The notes under the pieces: model-generated
Database searches by the model: none
Seen by the model: the letters and a program-made list of their open reading frames with translations, nothing else
What the model was told of the DNA's origin: nothing
Shown: piece after piece, positions 18,597 to 27,257 of the stretch
Layout of the letters: every line of letters starts with the position of its first letter
How positions within the stretch are numbered: position 1 is the first letter of the stretch
Assembly: GCF_014191255.1 (NCBI RefSeq)
Contig: NZ_JACHWH010000005.1
Location: 1 to 64,000, forward strand
Length of the DNA: 64,000 nucleotides
Direction of reading: 5' to 3'
DNA from: Amycolatopsis bartoniae
GTDB taxonomy: Bacteria; Actinomycetota; Actinomycetes; Mycobacteriales; Pseudonocardiaceae
Translations under genes and position numbers: made by a program

Positions 18597-20197
18597 GAGC
18601 CGGACACCCAGGTGTCGAACAGCTGCAGCCGTGACGACGCCTCGAAGCCGATCGCGTGCGTGTCCTGGCCGAAGGCGACCACCTGGGTCAGCTCGAACAC
18701 CGGAATGGCGTAGGCGTGCTCGACGATCAGCTTCTGCGCCTGCTCGGCCGCGGGCCTGCGCACCGCCGGGTCGAGCGAGGCCGCCTGCGCGTCGAGCTGG
18801 GCGTCCAGCGGGTTGCCGGCGGGCAGCTTGCTGCGGTTGCCCGCCTTGGTGGAGAAGGTGTTGCGCAGGATGTCCGGGTCGGTGCGGGTCACGTTGTACC
18901 AGAGGAAGTCGTAGTTCCCGGCCTGCTGCAGCTGCGTGCTCTCCGCCGTGGTGTGCTGCTCGATGCGCAGGTCGAAGCCGATCTTGCGCAGCTGCTGCTG
19001 CACCAGCTCCAGCACGCTCTGGTTCTGGTTGAACACCGGCGCGAAGACCACCGCCGCGCTCAGCCGCTGCCCGTTCTTGACGCGGATGCCGTCGGGGCCG
19101 GGCACCCAGCCGTCACCGTCGAGCAGCCGCGCCGCGCGTGCCGGATCGAACTTCAGGTCCGCGGACAGGTCGGTGTAGAGCGGGGTCGTCGTGGCGAGGA
19201 TGCTGGTGGCGGGCTTGTAGTTCGGGCTCAGGACGGTATCGACCACCTCCTGCCGGTCGATGCCGGCACTGACGGCCTGCCGCACCACCTCGTCGGTCAG
19301 CACGCCGCGGGTGGTGTTGGCGTGCAGGTTGAACACGATGCCCGGGTTGGGGCGGGTCTGCTCGCCGAAGCCGTTGCCCTGGAACTGGGCCTCGTCGACC
19401 GGCTGCACCTCCGTGGTGGCCGAAAGCTGGCCCGACAGCAGGCTTCCGGTGCGCACGCCGGGTTCGGGCACCACCTTGTAGTCGATCCGGTCGAGGTACG
19501 CCTCGCCCTGGTGCTGCCACAGCGAGGAGCCCCACGCGTAGCCCTTGCGCTTGCTCAGCACGATGTCGGCGTTCTGCTTGAAGCTGGTGAACACGAACGG
19601 CCCGGAGCCGACGAGCCCGTCGCCCTGGCAGCGCTGGTCGGCGCTCTTCGCGTAGGCGGCGGGGGCGAGCACGCCGAGCGACATCGTGGAGCTGGCCTGC
19701 AGGAACTGCGCGCTCGGCGCGGCGAAGTCCAGCCGCACGGTCTGCGGGTCCACGACGGTGGAGCCCTGGTAGGCGGCCAGGTATCCCGAGCCCAGCGCGG
19801 CCTTGACGCCGAGCGCCTTGATCCCGTCGAAACTGGTCTTGACCGCGGCCGCGTCGACGGGGGTGCCGTCGGAGAACGTCGCGCCCGGGCGCAGGTGGAA
19901 GGTGAAGCTGGTGGAGTCGGCGTTGACCTGCCAGGAATCGGCGAGCCACGGCTTGATCTCGCCGGTCTTCGGGTCCTGGTCGGTGAGCGAGTCGACCAGC
20001 TGCCGTCCCACGTTGAGGCTGGCGTTGGTGGACGCCTGCTGCGGGTCGAGGCAGTCGGGGTTCGAGCCGACGGCGAGGGTCAGCGTGCCGCCGGCGCGGG
20101 GCGGTCCGGCGTCCGCGGCGGTCGTGCCGGCCGAGCAGCCGGCCGCGAGCAGGGCCGAAGCGGCGGCGAGTGGCAGGATGCGGGATCTGGGGAACAC
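18593..20197 (-). CDS. ABC importer substrate-binding lipoprotein, family 5 (peptide/nickel type)
   Basis: 534 aa. Signal peptide with lipobox LLAAGCSAG (Cys near residue 21), then the SBP family 5 fold: GGTLTLAVGSNPDCLDPQQ at the mature N-terminus and FTFHLRPGATFSDGTPVDAA near residue 95. It captures the solute outside the membrane for the DppBC-DF complex. First gene of a six-gene minus-strand operon (13073-20197) with 4- to 8-nt overlaps. GTG start. The solute is not identifiable; the flavin monooxygenase downstream hints at an oxidised or organosulfur compound. Confidence 0.92.
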   Translation of the reverse strand: MFPRSRILPLAAASALLAAGCSAGTTAADAGPPRAGGTLTLAVGSNPDCLDPQQASTNASLNVGRQLVDSLTDQDPKTGEIKPWLADSWQVNADSTSFTFHLRPGATFSDGTPVDAAAVKTSFDGIKALGVKAALGSGYLAAYQGSTVVDPQTVRLDFAAPSAQFLQASSTMSLGVLAPAAYAKSADQRCQGDGLVGSGPFVFTSFKQNADIVLSKRKGYAWGSSLWQHQGEAYLDRIDYKVVPEPGVRTGSLLSGQLSATTEVQPVDEAQFQGNGFGEQTRPNPGIVFNLHANTTRGVLTDEVVRQAVSAGIDRQEVVDTVLSPNYKPATSILATTTPLYTDLSADLKFDPARAARLLDGDGWVPGPDGIRVKNGQRLSAAVVFAPVFNQNQSVLELVQQQLRKIGFDLRIEQHTTAESTQLQQAGNYDFLWYNVTRTDPDILRNTFSTKAGNRSKLPAGNPLDAQLDAQAASLDPAVRRPAAEQAQKLIVEHAYAIPVFELTQVVAFGQDTHAIGFEASSRLQLFDTWVSGS

Positions 20198-20215
20198 GTC
20201 GTCACGCTAAAACGC

Positions 20216-20275
20216 GGATCATCCGTCCGGCTGACTTCTCAGATGCCGGGATCCGGAGTCCACAATGGATGATCC
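20216..20275. promoter_or_regulatory. Pair of GGATnATCC palindromes in a divergent promoter region
   Basis: GGATCATCC at 20216-20224 and GGATGATCC at 20267-20275 lie 51 bases apart between the importer operon and the molybdoenzyme gene. They may be one regulator's sites for both directions. Chance is not excluded for 9-mers. Confidence 0.3.
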
Positions 20276-20330
20276 TCCCAGGAAATGGGAACACGTGACA
20301 AAGGCGGCCGGATGCGCCACGGTGTTCCGC

Positions 20331-21503
20331 ATGGCAGAGCGGATACGCCGGCGGACCGCGCTCGCACTGGCCGGGCTCGCGGCCACCGCGCCGTGGTGGC
20401 CGCGCCCGGCGTTCGCGGCGGCGAGCCCGATCGTGAAACCGCTTCCCGAGGACAAGTTCTTCGTCTACGGCACCAACGCCGAGACCCGCTGGGAGGCGTT
20501 GCGCGGCATCGGTGACGTGGTGCCGGTCGACCGGTTCTTCGTCCGGGACCACACCTCCACTCCCCTGCTCGACGCGGACACCTGGCGCCTGCAGCTGTAC
20601 GGCACCGGCCTGCGCGGCTCGCCGACGGCCGACCGGCCCGTCGAGTTCGGGTACCGCGACCTGTTGCGCCTGCCGTCGCGGACGATCACCGCGCGCATCG
20701 AGTGCGCGGGCAACGGGCGCAGTTTCTTCACCACCCAGCAGGGTCAGGCGGTGACCGGCACGGCGTGGCGGCTCGGCGCCGTCGGGGTCGCGCGCTGGAA
20801 AGGGGTGCCGCTCGCGACCGTGCTGCGCCGGGCGGGGCTCACCGCTTCGGCCGTGGACCTGCTGCCGCAGGGGCTCGATCCGAACTACGTCACCGGCGGG
20901 GTCGACCTCGGCCCGGTGCGCCGCCCGCTGCCCGTGCGCAAGGCGCTCGACGACGTGCTGCTCGCGTACGAGATGAACGGCGAACCGTTGCCGCCCGACC
21001 ACGGTCATCCGGTGCGGCTCGTGGTGCCGGACTGGATCGGCGTCGCGTCGATCAAATGGGTCGGCCGTATCGAGGTCGCGGCGAGCGCGCTCGCGTCGCC
21101 GTGGAGCACGCAGTACTACCGGCTCTGGGGCCCGGACTACCCGCCCGAGGGCGTGCTGCTCGGCAGACAGAACACGAAGAGCGCGTTCGAACTGCCGTGG
21201 CAGGCGAGTTTCGATGCCGGGAGGGAGCACGTGCTGACCGGCCGGTCCTGGTCGGGCACCGGCGGCCTCCGGCACGTCGAGGTGAGCACCGACGGTGCCA
21301 CCTGGCGGCGCGCGACCCCGCTCGCCCCCGCCCGCGGGTGGCAGCGCTGGGCCGTGCGCTGGCGTCCCCCGGGCCCCGGCTCGTACACGCTGCGGGCCCG
21401 CGCGACGGACCGCACGGGCGTCGCGCAGCCGGACGTCGCGCCGTACAACACGCAGGGCTACCTCTTCGGCGCCGTCGTCGCCCATCCCGTCACCGTCGCC
21501 TGA
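20331..21503 (+). CDS. Tat-exported molybdopterin oxidoreductase, sulfite oxidase family
   Basis: 390 aa from the chosen ATG. N-terminal RIRRRTALALAGL followed by AFA looks like a Tat signal, cleaved near residue 29. The Mo-pterin domain contains RIECAGNGR with the cysteine ligand (C125). A C-terminal Mo-co dimerisation domain follows (VEVSTDGATWRRATPL). Possible earlier in-frame starts are GTG 20295 and ATG 20265; the latter has GGAG at good spacing, so the N-terminus is uncertain. It should oxidise sulfite or reduce S-/N-oxides outside the membrane. No haem subunit is encoded nearby. It is divergent from the peptide/LLM operon, which fits a sulfur theme but does not prove it. Confidence 0.87.
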   Translation: MAERIRRRTALALAGLAATAPWWPRPAFAAASPIVKPLPEDKFFVYGTNAETRWEALRGIGDVVPVDRFFVRDHTSTPLLDADTWRLQLYGTGLRGSPTADRPVEFGYRDLLRLPSRTITARIECAGNGRSFFTTQQGQAVTGTAWRLGAVGVARWKGVPLATVLRRAGLTASAVDLLPQGLDPNYVTGGVDLGPVRRPLPVRKALDDVLLAYEMNGEPLPPDHGHPVRLVVPDWIGVASIKWVGRIEVAASALASPWSTQYYRLWGPDYPPEGVLLGRQNTKSAFELPWQASFDAGREHVLTGRSWSGTGGLRHVEVSTDGATWRRATPLAPARGWQRWAVRWRPPGPGSYTLRARATDRTGVAQPDVAPYNTQGYLFGAVVAHPVTVA

Positions 21504-21596
21504 CGGTCCGGAGTGGACGGACTCACGGCTGGGCCAGCCGCGGCAAACGGGTGGGCACCTCGGCGCCCGCGCGCAGGGTTTCGCGTTCCGCGCCAC

Positions 21597-22691
21597 TCAC
21601 CAGCCGCGCACCCGTGGCCACACCTCGTCCGTGCCCAGCAGGTGGTACTCGTCGAACTGGGCGGCCGTCGCGCAGGCGTGGTTGGGCAGGATCCGCACCC
21701 GGGCGCCCACCGGGAGATCCGGCAGCACCGCGCCCGGGCGGGCTGTCAGGATGCCGTGCTCCTGACTCGCGCCCGTCATCACCACGCCCGGATACGGCAC
21801 GCCGCCGAGGTCCGTCACCAGGCCGTAGCCCTGGTCGACCCGCTGCGCCGCCGTGCCACGGTCGCGCGACAGTGCCATCCACCCGCCGTCCGTCAGCAGC
21901 CAGCCCTTGTCCCGCCGGTGGCCGATCACCGTGGTCTCCACCGACAGCGCCAGATCCGCCACCTCGCACACGCCGATCCCGGCCATCACCAGGTCGAAGA
22001 ACACGAAGTTGCCCGCCCGCACCTCCGTGACACCGTCGAGGTTCCCGGCGAAATGGGCCGTCGGCGTGGAACCCACGCTCACCACCGGCACCTCGTGCCC
22101 CGCCGCCCGCAGGTCCTCGGCCACCCGCACCGCGGCCCGGCGCTCGCCTTCCGCCGCCGCCGTCAACGCGGCCGGCCCCTCGGCGAAGTACGACTCCCCC
22201 GCGTGTGCCAGCACTCCCCGGAGTCCGTCGCCCAGCACCCGCGCGATCTCTCCCGCGACCGGGTCGCCCGGCAGGATCCCGCCGCGGTGCCCGTCGCAGT
22301 CCACTTCGAGCAGCGCGGGCACCGACGCGGCCGCGGCGGCGATCGCCTGCTCGACACTGTCCAGCAGCACCACCAGGTCCACGCCCCGCTGCCGCAACGC
22401 GGCCGCCCGCGGCAGCTTGCCCGGCGCGATCCCGACGGCGTAGAGGATGTCGGTGAACCCCGCCGCCGCGAACGCCTCGGCCTCCGCGAGCGTGGACACA
22501 GTGATCGGCCCGGTGCCGCCGTCGAACAGCAGCCGCGCGACCTCCACCGACTTCGCGGTCTTCACGTGCGGGCGCAGCGTTCCGCCGAGCGCGGTCAGGT
22601 GCGTGCGCAACCGGGCGATGTTCGCCTCGGCTTTCGTGCGGTCGAGCACGAGGAAGGGGGTTTCCACCCCTCGATCATACAGTTCGTCCAT
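21597..22691 (-). CDS. PLP-dependent D-threonine aldolase / DSD1-like enzyme (alanine-racemase fold)
   Basis: 364 aa. N-terminal alanine-racemase-type barrel with the PLP lysine K44 in RPHVKTAKS. The C-terminal part has the metal-binding His and Cys of D-threonine aldolase and D-serine dehydratase (LPNHACATA, near residue 335). It cleaves D-beta-hydroxy amino acids or deaminates D-serine. Its ATG lies 17 nt inside the 3' end of the preceding SRPBCC gene, so it is the last gene of the ArsR-SRPBCC-SRPBCC unit. Which D-amino acid is used cannot be told. Confidence 0.88.
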   Translation of the reverse strand: MDELYDRGVETPFLVLDRTKAEANIARLRTHLTALGGTLRPHVKTAKSVEVARLLFDGGTGPITVSTLAEAEAFAAAGFTDILYAVGIAPGKLPRAAALRQRGVDLVVLLDSVEQAIAAAAASVPALLEVDCDGHRGGILPGDPVAGEIARVLGDGLRGVLAHAGESYFAEGPAALTAAAEGERRAAVRVAEDLRAAGHEVPVVSVGSTPTAHFAGNLDGVTEVRAGNFVFFDLVMAGIGVCEVADLALSVETTVIGHRRDKGWLLTDGGWMALSRDRGTAAQRVDQGYGLVTDLGGVPYPGVVMTGASQEHGILTARPGAVLPDLPVGARVRILPNHACATAAQFDEYHLLGTDEVWPRVRGW

Positions 22692-23145
22692 CTTCCGGAC
22701 GAACAGTCCAGGATTCGAGGTGCCGTTTCAGGTCGGCGAGGTTGCCCGGCATCTTCCGCCGCGCTTCGGGGCGCACGAGCAGCGGAACCAGCACCCTGCC
22801 GACGCCGTGCCCCTCGAAGTCGACCGCGATCGTCAGCCGGGACCGGCCCTCCGCCAGCGGCGTGACCGTCAGGTCGACCGTGGCCCGCACCGGTCCGTCG
22901 ATCCCCCGTACGCCCCACGCGTTCGGCGGATCGACGTGGGTCACCTCCGCCGTCACCGACCGCCGCGCCCCGCCGATGCGCCGGGTGGTCGAGCACCGCG
23001 TGCCGGGCCGCGCCGGACCGGTCCCGTCCATGTGGCCGCCGACGACACCGGCCTGCCACTCCGGAAACCGGGTGGGGTCGGTGGCGTAGGCGAAGACGTC
23101 GGCGGCGGGCCGGTCCACGTCGACCGTGGTCGTGATCGGTGCCAT
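22675..23145 (-). CDS. SRPBCC-family protein (polyketide-cyclase/START-like)
   Basis: 156 aa beginning MAPITTTVDVDRPAADVFAY, the standard first strand of the helix-grip SRPBCC fold, followed by ATDPTRFPEWQAGV. ATG at 23145 is 1 nt after the preceding SRPBCC stop. These proteins bind small hydrophobic ligands; many are of unknown role. It is part of the ArsR-led operon. Confidence 0.88.
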   Translation of the reverse strand: MAPITTTVDVDRPAADVFAYATDPTRFPEWQAGVVGGHMDGTGPARPGTRCSTTRRIGGARRSVTAEVTHVDPPNAWGVRGIDGPVRATVDLTVTPLAEGRSRLTIAVDFEGHGVGRVLVPLLVRPEARRKMPGNLADLKRHLESWTVRPEDGRTV

Positions 23146-23146
23146 G

Positions 23147-23620
23147 TCAGCCGACCAGCTCGGCGTAGCGGGAAAGGTACAGCGGCCAGCCCCGGTCGCC
23201 CCCGACACCGTCGCCGACCGACTGCCAGCCGGGACCGTGCCGGTCGAGGTGGCGGTGCTCCAGCTCGACGCGCGTGCGGCCGGGGCCTTCGGCGACGAAC
23301 CGCACCTCCACCTCGCTGGTCCGCTCCGGGTCGGTCTCCACCTGCCACTGGGGGCCGATGTCCCAGCTGAACACCACCCGGTCCGGCGGCTCGTAGGCCA
23401 GCACACGCGCCCAGTGACACTCGCTGCCGTCCGTCGCGCGGTCGTAGATGTGACCGCCGACGCGCGGCTCGAACACCGTCTCGGCGATCGGCGTCCGCAG
23501 CAGGTTGTGCTCCGGCGGCTTGAAGTCGCCGAACCGTGCGGTGAACGTGGTGAACGCCTGCTCGATCGCCGCGTTGACCACGACCTGCCTGCGGACCACC
23601 GTGGTTTCGGTTCCGGTCAT
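23147..23620 (-). CDS. SRPBCC/AHSA1-like protein, ArsR partner
   Basis: 157 aa of the AHSA1 (activator of Hsp90 ATPase homologue 1-like) type: RQVVVNAAIEQAFTTFTARF at the N-terminus, VFSWDIGPQWQVETDP in the middle, and the end GWPLYLSRYAELVG. ATG overlaps the ArsR stop by 4 nt. ArsR plus AHSA1-like protein is a frequent pair in actinomycetes; the biochemical role is not established. Confidence 0.9.
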   Translation of the reverse strand: MTGTETTVVRRQVVVNAAIEQAFTTFTARFGDFKPPEHNLLRTPIAETVFEPRVGGHIYDRATDGSECHWARVLAYEPPDRVVFSWDIGPQWQVETDPERTSEVEVRFVAEGPGRTRVELEHRHLDRHGPGWQSVGDGVGGDRGWPLYLSRYAELVG

Positions 23621-23940
23621 GAGCCTTCCTCCGTCGTCTGTTCCGCGACGTCCACGTAGGCGTCCAGTGCCCGCTGCCAGAAGGTGTCGAGCTGGTCGCG
23701 CAACGCGGCCACCGCCGCCGGGTTGAGCCGGTAGATCCGCCGCGTGCCCTCCGCGTGCTCGCTGACGAGACCGGCGTTCTTGAGGATCTTCAGGTGCTGG
23801 GAGACCGCGGAGCGCGTGACCGGCAGGTGCGCGGCGAGCTGCCCCACCGCCTGCGGCTCCTCCGCGAGGCGGCCGAGGATCGCGCGCCGGGTGCCGTCCG
23901 CCAGCGCGCTCCAGCCTTCTCCCACTCGGTCAGTACTCAC
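23617..23940 (-). CDS. ArsR-family winged-helix repressor
   Basis: 107 aa. Compact ArsR fold: SALADGTRRAILGRLAEEP, recognition helix TRSAVSQHLKILKNAGLV, wing EHAEGTRRIYRLN. There are no cysteine metal sites, so it is probably not a metal sensor. GTG start at 23940 lies inside an operator-like sequence (23937-23960). It likely represses itself and the downstream SRPBCC and D-amino-acid enzyme genes. Confidence 0.93.
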   Translation of the reverse strand: MSTDRVGEGWSALADGTRRAILGRLAEEPQAVGQLAAHLPVTRSAVSQHLKILKNAGLVSEHAEGTRRIYRLNPAAVAALRDQLDTFWQRALDAYVDVAEQTTEEGS

Positions 23941-23960
23941 TAACGGTTAGAGTTCACTAA
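23937..23960. promoter_or_regulatory. Candidate ArsR operator
   Basis: Direct repeats TCACTAA at 23937-23943 and 23954-23960 flank the inverted repeat CTAAC-g-GTTAG (23940-23950). The cluster is AT-rich and overlaps the ArsR start codon and the last codons of the PucR-like gene. Confidence 0.5.
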
Positions 23961-25630
23961 TATTGTTCCCGCGTCAAGTCCCGCAGGCGCAGCAGGAGTT
24001 GCAGCTCCAGTGCCCGGCCCGGCTCGCGCCAGCCCTCGCCGAGGAGGCCGTCCAGGGTGCGCAGCCGCTGGTAGAGCGTGTTGACGTGGATCGCCAGCGC
24101 CGTCGCCGCCGCGCGCGGGCGGCGGCCCTCGTCCAGGAACACGCGCAGGGTTTCCAGCAGCGGCACCCCGCGCCGCCGCTCCTCGACGAGCACCGGGCCG
24201 AGCTGCTCGTCGAAAGCCTGCTCCAGGTCGCGGCGGCCAGTGTGGTCGAGCAGGATCCGGTACAGCCCGAGCTGGCTCGCGGTCGCGGCCTCGCCACGTC
24301 GCCCGAGCGCGGTGAGCGCGCCGAGAATCTGCCGCGCCTCGGTGAAGCAGCGGCTCAGCGCGGCCTGCCCGCGCGCGGGACCCGCGACCCCCGCGGCCGG
24401 ACCGTCCGCCGGCCACTCCCGCCGGACACGTCCGGGCTCCGCGGCCGGCGCCACGGCGACGAGCCGTCCGCCGTACTCGGCCAGGAAAGCATTGCGCAGC
24501 AACGGAAGCTGCTCGACCTGCGCCCGCGTGCCGTCGATCACGAGCACCGTGTAGTCCGCTTCCGCGTCGAGCCCGGCCTGACGCATGTCCTGCGGGCGCG
24601 CCGAGGACGCCGTGAGCAGGTCGACGAGCAACGCCGCCCGCGTGCGTCGCGACGCCTCGGCGGCGGACTGCTCGGCGAGCAGCGCCAGCGCGAGCGCGGG
24701 CGCGGCGCGTTCGAGCACCAGCCGGTCGTCCGGCGACGGCTCCCGCTCCAGCACCAGCGCGCCGAACTCCCGTTGCCCCGCGACGACAGGCTGCACCAGC
24801 GCCCCATCACCGCCCCGGCCGGGCACGAACCGGACGGCGCCACGGGTGGCCGAGCGGATCTCCGCCAGCAGGTCCTCCACCCCGCCTCCGCCGAGCACCA
24901 CCCGCGTCAGCCGCTGGTCCCAGCGCAGGGTCTGCTCCAGCTCGCGGGTGCGCCGCGCGAGCTGCTCGTTGGTCTCGGCCAGCTCCGCGACCGAGCGGGC
25001 GTTCTCGATGGCGATCGCGGCGTGCGCGGCCAGCGCCGAGGCCAGCGTCACCTCGTGCTCGGTGAAGTCGCGCTCCTGCCGCTTGCCCGCGAACAGCGCG
25101 CCGAGCACGCGGCCGCGCAGGCGCAGCGGCACCCCCAGCAGGCCGCGCATGTTCTCCACGCCGGCCGCGGCGTCGGCGGTCTCGTCGTGCCGGAAACGCC
25201 GGTCCGCGCGGTAGTCGGCGGTCCAGCGGGGCGCGGCGTGCTCGATCACCTCGCCCACGAGACCGACGTGCAGGGGCAGGTCGAGACCGACCAGCTCGGG
25301 GGTGAGCGCGCCGCTGGTGACCTTGAGCCGCAGCCGGTTCTCCTCGATCAGCCCGAGGTACGCCAGGTCCGCCCCGAGCAGCCGCCGGGCCTGCCCGACG
25401 ATCTCCGGCAGCAGCTCGTCGGGGGCACGCAGGGTGGCCAGGCTGATCGCGATGTCGTTGAGCGCGGCCAGTTCCGAGGCCCGGCGCGCCTGGTCCCGCA
25501 GCACCATCGACAGCCGCAGGGCGTGCGTGGTCTCGCGTTCCGCGGCCGGTCCGGGCAACCCGGCGCCGTGCTGCTGCAGCTCCTCGGGGGTGGCGTCACG
25601 GAGCAGGAGCTCGAACCACGTTTCGGCCAT
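23957..25630 (-). CDS. GAF-domain PucR/CdaR-type transcriptional regulator
   Basis: 557 aa. GAF domain at about residues 50-220 (LGADLAYLGLIEENRLRLKV), a coiled-coil linker near 225-255, a middle region, and a C-terminal PucR HTH near 490-550 (AAATALAIHVNTLYQRLRTL). ATG at 25630 follows AGGGGTGG. Start sites are divergent from the FAD oxidase gene (25723) with 92 bp between them, which suggests it controls that gene, as CdaR/PucR regulators do for glycolate, glycerate or purine catabolism. The inducer would bind the GAF domain. Confidence 0.88.
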   Translation of the reverse strand: MAETWFELLLRDATPEELQQHGAGLPGPAAERETTHALRLSMVLRDQARRASELAALNDIAISLATLRAPDELLPEIVGQARRLLGADLAYLGLIEENRLRLKVTSGALTPELVGLDLPLHVGLVGEVIEHAAPRWTADYRADRRFRHDETADAAAGVENMRGLLGVPLRLRGRVLGALFAGKRQERDFTEHEVTLASALAAHAAIAIENARSVAELAETNEQLARRTRELEQTLRWDQRLTRVVLGGGGVEDLLAEIRSATRGAVRFVPGRGGDGALVQPVVAGQREFGALVLEREPSPDDRLVLERAAPALALALLAEQSAAEASRRTRAALLVDLLTASSARPQDMRQAGLDAEADYTVLVIDGTRAQVEQLPLLRNAFLAEYGGRLVAVAPAAEPGRVRREWPADGPAAGVAGPARGQAALSRCFTEARQILGALTALGRRGEAATASQLGLYRILLDHTGRRDLEQAFDEQLGPVLVEERRRGVPLLETLRVFLDEGRRPRAAATALAIHVNTLYQRLRTLDGLLGEGWREPGRALELQLLLRLRDLTREQY

Positions 25631-25722
25631 CGCCACCCCTGGACGTTCCCTCCGGTGAACGGTGCCGATGGTAGTCGTTCCGCACATTGAAGGCCGTCGT
25701 CCGGCGGACCTACCGTGCAGGT

Positions 25723-27105
25723 ATGCGCGACGAAGCGTGGCTGCGAGAGCTGGACCGGCTGCTGCCTCCCGGACGGCTGGTCACCGATCCGGGCGTGACC
25801 GAGAGCTACGCCCACGACGACGCCGAATGGGCGCCCTACGAGCTGCCCGCCGCCGTGGTCCGGCCGCGGTCGGCCGAGGAGGTGCAGCAGATCGTCGGGG
25901 TCTGCCTGCGGGCGGGCGTACCGATCGTGCCGCGCGGCGCGGGTACCGGGTTGTCCGGCGGTGCCAACGCGACGGCCGGCGCACTGGTGCTGTCCACCGA
26001 GGCGATGACGGCGATCAAGGAGATCGACTGGCGGGAACGGCTCGCCGTGGTCGAACCGGGCGTGGTCAACGACCACCTGCGGGCGGCGTGCGCCGAGCAG
26101 GGCCTGTGGTACCCGCCCGACCCGGCGAGCGCGCCGTGGTCGACGATCGGCGGGAACGTGGCGACCAACGCGGGCGGCGTGTGCTGTGTGAAGTACGGCG
26201 TGACCCGCGACTACGTGCTGGGGCTGCAGTTCGTCACGGGCACCGGTGAGCTGGTGCGGGTCGGGCGGCGCACCGCGAAGGGCGTGGCGGGCTACGACCT
26301 CGCGGGGCTGCTGGTCGGGTCCGAGGGCACCCTGGGCGTGATCACCGAGATCACCGTGCGCCTGCGGCCCTCCCGCGAACCCGAGCACACCGTCGCGGGC
26401 TACTTCGGCTCCGTCGTCGACGCGGGACACGCCGTCGCCGCGGTCGCCGAGGCCGGGCTCGTGCCGTCCGCGCTCGAGATCATCGACCGGCACTGCCTGG
26501 CCGCGGTGGACGAGTGGAAGCACATGGGCCTGTCGACCGAGGCGGACGTCGTGCTGCTCGGCCGCACCGACAGCGCGGGCCCCGCCGGGGAGGCCGAGGC
26601 CGACGCGATGCTCGCGTGCTTCGAGAAGGGCGGCGCGGGCTACGCGGTGCGCTCGACCGACCAGCAGGAGGCGGACGCCCTGTTCGCGGCCCGCCGCCTG
26701 GCCTATCCCGCGCTGGAGCGGCTCGGCCCGGTGCTGACCGAGGACGTCTGCGTGCCCAAGGGCGCGGTGCCGGAGATGCTGGGACGCATCGAGGCCACCG
26801 CGCGGCGGCACGACACGCTGATCGCCAACATCGCGCACGCCGGGGACGGGAACCTGCACCCCCTGCTCATCACGCCCCTCGGTGACGAGTCCGCGAAGCG
26901 CCGCGCGCAGGCCGCGTTCGACGACATCATCGCCGACGCGCTCGACCTGGGCGGCACGGTGACCGGGGAGCACGGCGTCGGCCTGCTCAAGCGCGGCGGC
27001 CTGGGTGCCGAGGTGGGACCGGGCGTGCTGGCGCTCAACCGGGCGGTCAAGGCCGCGCTCGACCCGCACGGGATCTTCAACCCGGGCAAGGTCGTGGCCC
27101 TCTGA
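25723..27105 (+). CDS. FAD-linked oxidase, glycolate oxidase GlcD / D-lactate dehydrogenase type
   Basis: 460 aa. FAD-binding PCMH domain with PRGAGTGLSGGANAT near residue 80, and a C-terminal GlcD-type domain ending EHGVGLLKRGGL then GIFNPGKV. It oxidises a 2-hydroxy acid (glycolate, D-lactate or similar) and passes electrons to the respiratory chain or a partner. ATG at 25723 is the chosen start; an upstream in-frame start at 25687 lacks support. The divergent PucR-like regulator is its likely controller. GlcE/GlcF partners are absent, so this may be a single-subunit enzyme. Confidence 0.9.
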   Translation: MRDEAWLRELDRLLPPGRLVTDPGVTESYAHDDAEWAPYELPAAVVRPRSAEEVQQIVGVCLRAGVPIVPRGAGTGLSGGANATAGALVLSTEAMTAIKEIDWRERLAVVEPGVVNDHLRAACAEQGLWYPPDPASAPWSTIGGNVATNAGGVCCVKYGVTRDYVLGLQFVTGTGELVRVGRRTAKGVAGYDLAGLLVGSEGTLGVITEITVRLRPSREPEHTVAGYFGSVVDAGHAVAAVAEAGLVPSALEIIDRHCLAAVDEWKHMGLSTEADVVLLGRTDSAGPAGEAEADAMLACFEKGGAGYAVRSTDQQEADALFAARRLAYPALERLGPVLTEDVCVPKGAVPEMLGRIEATARRHDTLIANIAHAGDGNLHPLLITPLGDESAKRRAQAAFDDIIADALDLGGTVTGEHGVGLLKRGGLGAEVGPGVLALNRAVKAALDPHGIFNPGKVVAL

Positions 27106-27195
27106 CGATCGTCCACATCGGATAGACCTCGGTGCGGCCGGTCGGTCCCCTGTGGACTTCGGTGACGCTCCGTGAGCACCTGGACCTCCTGCGCT

Positions 27196-27230
27196 CGTAA
27201 CCCGGGCGGCGCTGCGCCATCCGGGTTACG
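27196..27230. promoter_or_regulatory. Strong inverted repeat upstream of ligD
   Basis: CGTAACCCGG at 27196-27205 and CCGGGTTACG at 27221-27230, with a 15-nt loop that itself can pair (GGCG-CTG-CGCC). It starts 90 bases after the oxidase stop and ends 27 bases before the ligD GTG. There is no U-tract. It could be a terminator of the oxidase gene, or a leader or operator element for ligD. Confidence 0.55.
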
Positions 27231-27257
27231 GTCGAGGGCAGGGGAAGGGAGGTCCTC

